A DNA stretch of 64,000 nt from Mactra quadrangularis. Lineage: Eukaryota; Mollusca; Bivalvia; Venerida; Mactridae. Both the position numbers and the translations under genes were made by a program. Shown in pieces: positions 57,715 through 64,000 of this stretch; within the stretch, counting starts at the first letter, position 1; the number at the start of each line of letters is the position of its first letter. The DNA is taken from positions 4,340,001 through 4,404,000 of the forward strand of contig CM046304.1 of the NCBI GenBank assembly GCA_025267735.1, written 5' to 3'. The notes beneath the pieces are model-generated. The model did not search any database. It saw nothing but the letters and a program-made list of their open reading frames with translations, and was not told the DNA's origin.

Positions 57715-60700
57715 GTAAGTGTTGATTATACAAAAACTGTTTACACCATTTCTTAGAATTTCATTTTGCTGAAGAATTTAACGTGAAATTGGCATTTTCT
57801 ATTGTGCATCTAAAATTATCTCCCTTGATTTGTAGAACATAATTCGGATATAACTTTTGGGTCATGTGCATTGTGTTATACCGGTGGAGTTTATGTTTAT
57901 TTAATCAATTAACAAAGTTGACAGCAGTCTAGTTACTCATTTTCCTTCTTCCTGGTAAGAGCTGGGATCTGGCTGATCATATTTAGCTCTGCGAGCCTGA
58001 GCATGTGCAATTGCTAGTCCTAAATATAAGACCCTACATAACTATTTTATCATACGGACGTTTAGTCTGTTATGTAGGGTCTTAACGGATTGCTTCAAAA
58101 ACGCATAGCAAAATATTTTTTTCAAAAAGTAAATGAATGTGGGTCAAATTAGCACCAAACGATAGATAAAAGTTTACTTTTATTCTTTCCAAAAATCAAA
58201 AGGTATTAGTCAGCTTTTTCGCTTACAGAAACACTAATTACTTTCACTGCTATCCAGGGTTGTCGCCATTCGCCGACATTTTGAACTGAATTCTTGCCGG
58301 TAAATAAAGTGTCTCTTCGGTTAAACGAAATTTTTTTACAGAGTTGTCGGTCTTGCTCTCAATAGCATTCCTTATAAATTCGTTCAAAATCAATTCTTAC
58401 AAATCATATGACCCAATTTGAATTTGGATTGCTTTGGCTATTATTGCACGGTTATTGTGACAAACTGAAAGTACTCGTCAATTAAGGAGTTTAAATGGAT
58501 TATTTGACTGTCTAAGGTTAGAATTTGAAATAATTTTACTTTTATCATGTGTATTTTTCGCTAATCTGTCTATTGGTGTATCGTTTTGTTGCAAATTTTT
58601 GGAATTAAAACGAGTAGAACGTTCAGACCTGATTCGATGTCTGTACACTAAAATTTTTGCTACGAGTTTTTGAAGCAATCCATTAAGACCCTACGTAACA
58701 GAGAAATGTCCAAATGATAAAAAACATACGTAGAGTCTTATATTTAGGACTAGTGCAATTGCATGCTTGTACTATTTTTAATCAAATTAATGTGTTGAAA
58801 AAAAGCCAGACAGGGACTTGAAACTGTCTGATTAAATGTGAATTTTTCATAGACTGAGCTGTCTGGTCATTTACATGCCTTATGTAGCTCCTTATTATGT
58901 GAACTGGTAAGTACCTTGACATTACCAATTTATTTCTCAAATGTTTTCAGATGAAGTTGGTGCACTGGTGTTTGATCTTGGTTCTATGTCATTTAGGGCT
59001 GGCTATGCTGGTGAAGATACACCGAAGGTAAATATTATATATTTAAAAAAAAAAATTATCAGAGAACTGCTGATTATGAGGTTGTCTTTGCATTCTAGTT
59101 CCTGTTTCGTCATTATACATGGACCCGAAAATTTGCGCGATAAAGTTACTCGCAAATTGCAAAGTCCACTCGCATTTTGGGAATATGTGAGCTTAAATTT
59201 GAGTCCTGCATCAGGATAACACCTTGGTAATTTTCAGTCTGTGTTAAATTACCTTTATTGTTTATGAATGTCAGTTGAATATTTCTATCACAATTTGACA
59301 GAAGCACTAACTTTAATGCCTTATTCATATAATCAGGCTGACATACCATCAAGTCTTGGTGTAATTGAGGAAGCAGAGGTTGCTATGGATACAGATGATG
59401 TGAAGAAAGAACCAGCTAAAGAATACAGAATTGATACTAACTCTCTTAGAGTACCTCGTAAAGGAATGGAAATACAAACATTTCTGAAAGATGGAATGAG
59501 TGAGTATGACAATCTTTGAATTAAGGCAATGGACCTTGGACCCAGTCCACACAAATCCCTGTTGGTTCAGTGAATTTTAGAATGTGAGTGGTCTGACAGT
59601 CCACCAATTTTTGAATTCAATGAAGATCATATAAAAATTTTATTTTATTGAACAACTTATTTATTGTATGTATTTTGCTTTTTTGTACAACAATCTGATT
59701 TATATTTGATGTATATTGTGTTTATACATGTATGCTGTAATCTATGTATTGGCCGCAAGGGTCTAAGACCTTCCGGTTTTCTTTGTTGAATAAACATGAC
59801 ATGACATGACATGACATGACATGACATGACATGACATGACATGAGAAATTTTGCATATGAATGAAAGACATCATAATTATTCATTAAAAAATATGTTTAT
59901 TTTAAAGAAAATTTTCCTTTTGTATATTGTTTATTCTATGTTATGATGTATTATTAGTAAATGGACAGCATATTTTAACACATCAATAAAAAGGTCAACA
60001 AGAAATATTTCTGGTCAAGTTAACCTTCTTCGGTCCAGTAAAAAATCCATTTTGATGATCTGAATTACCAGTGTTAATGAAAACTTGGTGTGAAGACAAG
60101 TATTGCAATGTGCTTTTGTTAGAATTTATATGAAAGTAGACTAGTGACTTTCTAAAGGGCTCTTGAACAATAGTAAACATGTTAATTTTGCCCTTTTTGA
60201 AATTAATCAATGTAATTACTACGCTTATATGACCTGAAAGTTTTTTATTTCAATTATTTTCTATATTGCAGTTGAGAACTGGGACATGTTTGAACAAATA
60301 ATAGATTATACATACAAGAAACATATACAGTCAGAATCTCAGGAACATCCGGTCATGATGTCTGAAGCTTCTGTAAGTAGTTCCATTTGTCTGTAGAATA
60401 TTCAGAAAATCTATGTATGGGCTGTTCAGCTGTAAAATTTTGTTTGTACCAGGCCTAAATTAAAATTAAGTTTTTTTGCCCTTTACCAACTAACCCGAAA
60501 AAATGCTGCCAACTCAAATTAATCTATTAGAAAAATATATGAGGTGTTTTTTTAATTGGTCACGACCGTTCATCATATTACTTTCTGGTAGTTTATAGGC
60601 TAATAACTCAAAAAATGTGGTAAAAAAATAAAATATATTTCTTACCTACTGACCCAACCCAAAAATTAGGGTTGGTAAATGAAAAACAAAGGATTTTTTA

Positions 60701-63189
60701 GTGCGCTAGATTAGTAACATATGTAGTTTTGAAGTCAAATTCATTTTTTTCCTTAAATTTAAAGTAGAATTTTTATCTCAGATTAGAGAAAAGACAGGTT
60801 TTCAAGAAGGGGAATGGGGTCTATATTTGGCCTTAAAAGAAATGCCCTGATAATTATCTATAATATTATTTGTTTTCAGTGGAATGTACGAGGTAAAAGA
60901 GAAAGATTAACAGAACTGATGTTTGAGAAATATAATGTACCAGCTTTTTTCTTGTGTAAAAATGCTGTACTTTCTGCGTATCCTTTTATATATAACACAA
61001 TTTCACCTTGAGTTTTCTTAAGCGCTTGCCAGCAGCGTGTTCAGTAACAACTGTTAGCAAACGTTACTGATACGGGTCAACTCAACCCAAAGACAACTCA
61101 ACTTGTGGATAACTCGAGCCAAAGTTAAGACAACTCAAGTCGTTAGTGAAGTATTTAGTTTTCTCGGGTTGAGTTGTCTTTGGGTTGAGTTTTCCCGACC
61201 CTAATTTTACAGAACGTTTCGAAACGTTCAGGGTAGTTGAACATGCTGCCGATTTAACCCTGTACTGGTAAATCCTGTGCTTTTATGTGTTTCCACCCCC
61301 TCTTTCTTTATAATGGCTGCTTCAGGATTTGAAATTAGTGAAATTACGACAGTCAGTCTACCTACTTGCCATTACTTGAAAGGCTAAATCTCTAGAATTA
61401 GCTGTTAACTAGTTACTTGGTGCATACTTCATTTCGTCAGTGACTGAAACTCGTATATGATTAAAAATCAGTGGTAGGAGGGAGAATGGCTGTAGAAATT
61501 AATTCATGACCAAGCTACATGAAGGTTAGCCTTGCCTGGGAATCAAACCCATGATGTCTGGATTAGTTGACTTGTGTGCTAACTGGGCTTTTTTCAGTAT
61601 TTGGGGAAGGGGTCTGGGGCGTTTCTTTATGTAGAACATTTGGGGAAATTTTATCGCAATTTCATTGAAAAGGGAATGAAAAGTCAAAAGTAAACTCCAA
61701 ATTTGGGGAAAATTGCATGAAATTTCAGGAGGGGAAGGCTCCTGTAAACGGCCCCTGTTATATAAGGAAAAATAGGTGTGGCTAACGACTGAGCTAGCTG
61801 AGTAGCTCCATGTTAAAGAAACAAAATGATGTTATTTATTAATTAAATTATCATTTAATGCAAAACTTAAAATATGAGAATTCAATAGAAATTCCTTAAC
61901 AGTATATTTAGATTTGCTAATGGTCGATCAACAGGTCTTGTTTTAGACAGTGGAGCCACTCATACTACAGCTGTACCTGTGTATGATGGATATGTTCTTG
62001 GTCAAGCTATTGTTAAATCACCTCTGGCTGGAGATTTTATCAGTTTAGAATGTAGGAAGTTAATGGAAGAATTGAACATTGATGTTGTACCTCCTTACAT
62101 GATTTCATCAAAGGTAAGTTCTTCTTCTGAGTCGACATTCATTTTTTGTGCCACTTGAAAAGGTGTAACCTTCAGCAACAAACTCTCCACAGCAGTTATT
62201 TCCCTTTATTAAATCAATAACCACTGCCACCACAAGTAAATTCATCCCTTGGAGACCCGAATATTTTTTTCATCTTTTTCTACAAATTAAATCTTCTTTT
62301 AGTAAATTTTGATGGTTGATGTACATAAAGATAAAAAATAATAGTTTTAATTATTAATTAGTAGAAATAATGAAATTACGGCGATGTTTTCATGACAGTC
62401 TCCATTTTTTGTCACATGCTATTACTAGCATCCTGTGTTTTAAATGTTGGCAGTGGTTAAGTAGCAAAGCGTGAAGTAAGCACTGGGAGAAGTTTGCTTC
62501 AGTGACTGTGTGGCAGCATCCCCTGTTTGTTCCGATTCTGTTCAAGCTTGAACAAGTTGATGGACATTGCAGTGCCCAAGAAGGATAACTTGTGTCAGGG
62601 TAAACATCAGACTTGCAGAGTTCTAATGAGATCCCAGATTTTGCTGTTATAGTTATTATTTTAATGCAGAATAACACAGCTTTAGTTCCCACCCTTTTTC
62701 TCACGCCTGCCCCTTTTTGCTCGTCTCTATCCAAGAATATTTACTTTGAACCATTAATAGTGTCTCAGTAACTGCAAAATTCTGACAATGCATGACTGGA
62801 CAGTTGGTCCTGTTCATATCAAAATTTTACAGGACCAAACTAAGCCTTACAGGTTTTGAGACATTTAATATGTTTAAATGAATTTAAAACTAGGCAAATT
62901 TATTTTTTCATATTAGGTGGATAAGATCCAATTTTTTTCAGACATTCAGTCCTGTAAACCTGTAGATCTAGATGCACCTTTATTTTCATTTTAATTTATA
63001 GAGTTTGTCTGTCAGTGGGCCATGTTTTGTGGTGACAGCTATGTCTGTGAGATGAGTTTCTACATGTTTAGATTTATGATTTTATATTTTATGTTGCTAT
63101 AGGAACCAGTAAATGAAAATCAGAATCCAAAATGGAAGAAAAAAGACATTCCTGAAGTAACCACATCCTTTCACAATTATATGGTAAAA
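57690..63189 (+). CDS. ACTL6A: Actin-like protein 6A (BAF53), 5' part, runs off right edge
   Basis: ACTL6A is a nuclear actin-related protein; with actin it forms part of BAF/SWI-SNF, INO80 and TIP60/NuA4 complexes. Coding exons seen: 57690-57714, 58951-59027, 59337-59499, 60272-60372, 60880-60977, 61912-62113, 63103-63189. All phases match and give 251 residues against about 429 for the vertebrate protein. Recognised blocks: the [20 protein letters not shown] start (actin phosphate-1 region), [59 protein letters not shown] (phosphate-2 region), SPLAGDFI and VPPYMISSK. The variable acidic/lysine stretch after residue 44 is shorter than in vertebrates, as expected for the poorly conserved subdomain 2. 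Head to head with plastin. Confidence 0.96.
58014..58753. mobile_element. 740-bp element with long inverted ends and 8-bp TSD
   Basis: Ends are reverse complements for about 90 bases (CTAGTCCTAAATATAAGACC on the left), and each end itself folds (AAGACCCTACATA with TATGTAGGGTCTT). TGCAATTG flanks both sides exactly (58006-58013 and 58754-58761). No coding capacity. In ACTL6A intron 1. Confidence 0.9.
58951..59027 (+). CDS. ACTL6A: ACTL6A exon 2
   Basis: 77 bases after [32 protein letters not shown], donor GTAAAT. Confidence 0.95.
59337..59499 (+). CDS. ACTL6A: ACTL6A exon 3
   Basis: 163 bases after [26 protein letters not shown] ... [22 protein letters not shown], donor GTGAGT, ends in phase 1. 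Confidence 0.95.
59640..59844 (+). mobile_element. Retroposon 3' end with (ATGAC)n tail
   Basis: Sequence ending GGGTCTAAGACCTTCCGG ... TTGTTGAATAAA runs straight into about ten copies of ATGAC (59795-59844). Non-LTR retroposons often end in a short repeat tail of this kind. Only the 3' end is present. Confidence 0.65.
60272..60372 (+). CDS. ACTL6A: ACTL6A exon 4
   Basis: 101 bases after [26 protein letters not shown] ... PVMMSEAS, donor GTAAGT. Confidence 0.95.
60880..60977 (+). CDS. ACTL6A: ACTL6A exon 5
   Basis: 98 bases after [27 protein letters not shown] ... [10 protein letters not shown] plus two bases, donor GTATCC (non-consensus beyond GT; chosen by phase and alignment). Confidence 0.93.
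61360..61810 (-). mobile_element. tRNA-headed SINE, family S2, split by an insertion
   Basis: Body (61360-61582) and box A head (61786-61810) of an S2 SINE are separated by the 198-bp element at 61583-61780. Removing the insert and one GCTAA restores the usual GTGTGCTAAC-GACTGAGCTAGC head. Confidence 0.85.
61583..61780. mobile_element. Short CAGGG-type element nested in a SINE, 5-bp TSD
   Basis: Left end CTGGGCTTTTTTCAG resembles CAGGGCTTTTTCAG. GCTAA flanks both sides (61578-61582 and 61781-61785). Right end is degraded (GGAAAAATAGGTGTG). In ACTL6A intron 5. Confidence 0.8.
61912..62113 (+). CDS. ACTL6A: ACTL6A exon 6
   Basis: 202 bases after [26 protein letters not shown] ... [12 protein letters not shown], donor GTAAGT. 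Holds the second phosphate-binding loop DSGATHT. Confidence 0.96.
62114..63102. other. ACTL6A intron 6, no gene seen
   Basis: Non-coding; no clear repeat on inspection. Confidence 0.4.
63103..63189 (+). CDS. ACTL6A: ACTL6A exon 7 (last in window)
   Basis: 87 bases after [27 protein letters not shown] ... FHNYMVK, donor GTAAGT, phase 0. The next exon lies beyond the window. Confidence 0.93.
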
Positions 63190-63443
63190 GTAAGTATTAG
63201 TATGTTATAGTTTCTGTTTCATCTGGTCATATGGTTCCAACATGGTTCTAAGTAAAAAGCACTATTAACATTAATAAGGTATATTACTAAAAGTGTTTAA
63301 CACAAGTTCAGTTAGTGACCAGTTTCGTTTTAATTATTCTATTTCACATATTTATGCACACTTGGATAGCTAAGGCTTTGGTTTTTGGAATGACACCAAT
63401 ACAGTGTGCCTACTGTTAAAAAATAAGTGTAAAATCAATATTA

Positions 63444-63560
63444 GGGCTGCAATGATTCGATTCGATACATCGAAACTCGATTGCAAGGTCGCCGATTCGA
63501 TTTCGATTCGGGACCCGTGAGTTTCGATTCGATACTGACTGTTAAAAGTGTCTATATAAG
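63444..63560. mobile_element. One end of a GGGCTGCAA-type hAT-like element
   Basis: TTAGGGCTGCAATGATTCGA followed by TTCGATTCG-rich sequence is a typical terminus of small hAT-like elements. The other end is not identified and may lie outside the window. Confidence 0.4.
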
Positions 63561-64000
63561 TTATAACGATAAAAGCTAAGTCGCGCCTAAAAGTCAAAGT
63601 ATACGTTGACAGTGAAACTGAGTTTCACTTTGTTACATTTCTGTTAAATTTCCATTACGATTTTATGTAGCATGATTGGAAACTCTGTTCCAAATATACA
63701 TTCTATAGTATATGCCCCGATCCTCCGCCAATTGGGTCGGTGTGATTGAATTTTACCTGTTCTGACAAACTGGAAGATTTTAGACTCCGCATGAGCAAGC
63801 CAAGTTTCGTTGTTAGTTTATTCAAATTTAAATAGTTTCGCATGCACAGCGAATGTTTAACTAATATGTACAATAGTATACCAAGAACTGCATCTTTCTA
63901 CAATTTATGATCCATGCTGTCTTTACGTTTTAAGTCGATATTACATTAATAATACATTTTCGCGACCTTTAGTACCAAATCCATTTGGTACTTGAATAAA

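Noticed and set aside
59657..59884. Minus-strand frame with repeated SCHVM units
   Set aside because: Translation of the (ATGAC)n microsatellite tail.
1..64000. A new multi-gene biological system
   Set aside because: All convincing coding exons belong to known families (plastin, ACTL6A, MRPS21, LINE). The remainder is repeat-derived or featureless, and nothing supports a novel gene cluster.

Overview
This 64 kb window looks like nuclear DNA of an animal, most probably a bivalve mollusc. The evidence is spliced genes with GT-AG introns, AT-rich non-coding DNA, tRNA-headed SINEs, many small inverted-repeat elements, and roughly 160-bp tandem monomers inside mobile elements of a kind known from bivalves. 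The species cannot be named from the sequence alone. No operons, CRISPR arrays, phage or bacterial systems are present. || Layout: 1-1290 is a decayed non-LTR retrotransposon (minus strand) that runs off the left edge. 1300-5070 is repeat-derived and includes a candidate 1.9-kb terminal-inverted-repeat element (3181-5070). 5071-6320 holds a cluster of hairpins. 6878-7747 has a TATA promoter with an operator-like palindrome, followed by a small two-exon gene relic with a broken zinc-finger-like start. 8891-9068 is the last exon of mitochondrial ribosomal protein S21 (plus strand). 9119-14660 is non-coding and carries minisatellites. 14668-55512 (minus) is a complete plastin/fimbrin gene with 12 coding exons encoding 624 residues; its first intron is 23.3 kb and is filled with mobile elements. 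55513-57689 is a divergent intergenic region of about 2.2 kb with a CArG box, an E-box, CCAAT boxes and two large palindromes. 57690 to the right edge (plus) holds the first seven coding exons (251 residues) of ACTL6A/BAF53, a nuclear actin-related protein; its remaining exons lie outside. || The two main genes are head to head and both belong to the actin world: plastin bundles cytoplasmic actin filaments, and ACTL6A is an actin-related subunit of chromatin remodelling complexes. Co-regulation is possible but not shown. || Most of the rest is mobile DNA. The best-defined families are a CAGGG-ended family with perfect 5-bp target duplications at four sites, a ~270-bp repeat found five times in one orientation, a fold-back family with about eight copies, and Harbinger-like, Tc1-like and pogo-like short elements. 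Nested insertions, a hammerhead-ribozyme-like motif, a duplicated splice acceptor in the plastin gene and a possible alternative first exon are the points most worth following. I did not find a new multi-gene system; the window reads as ordinary gene-plus-repeat animal DNA with several interesting details.
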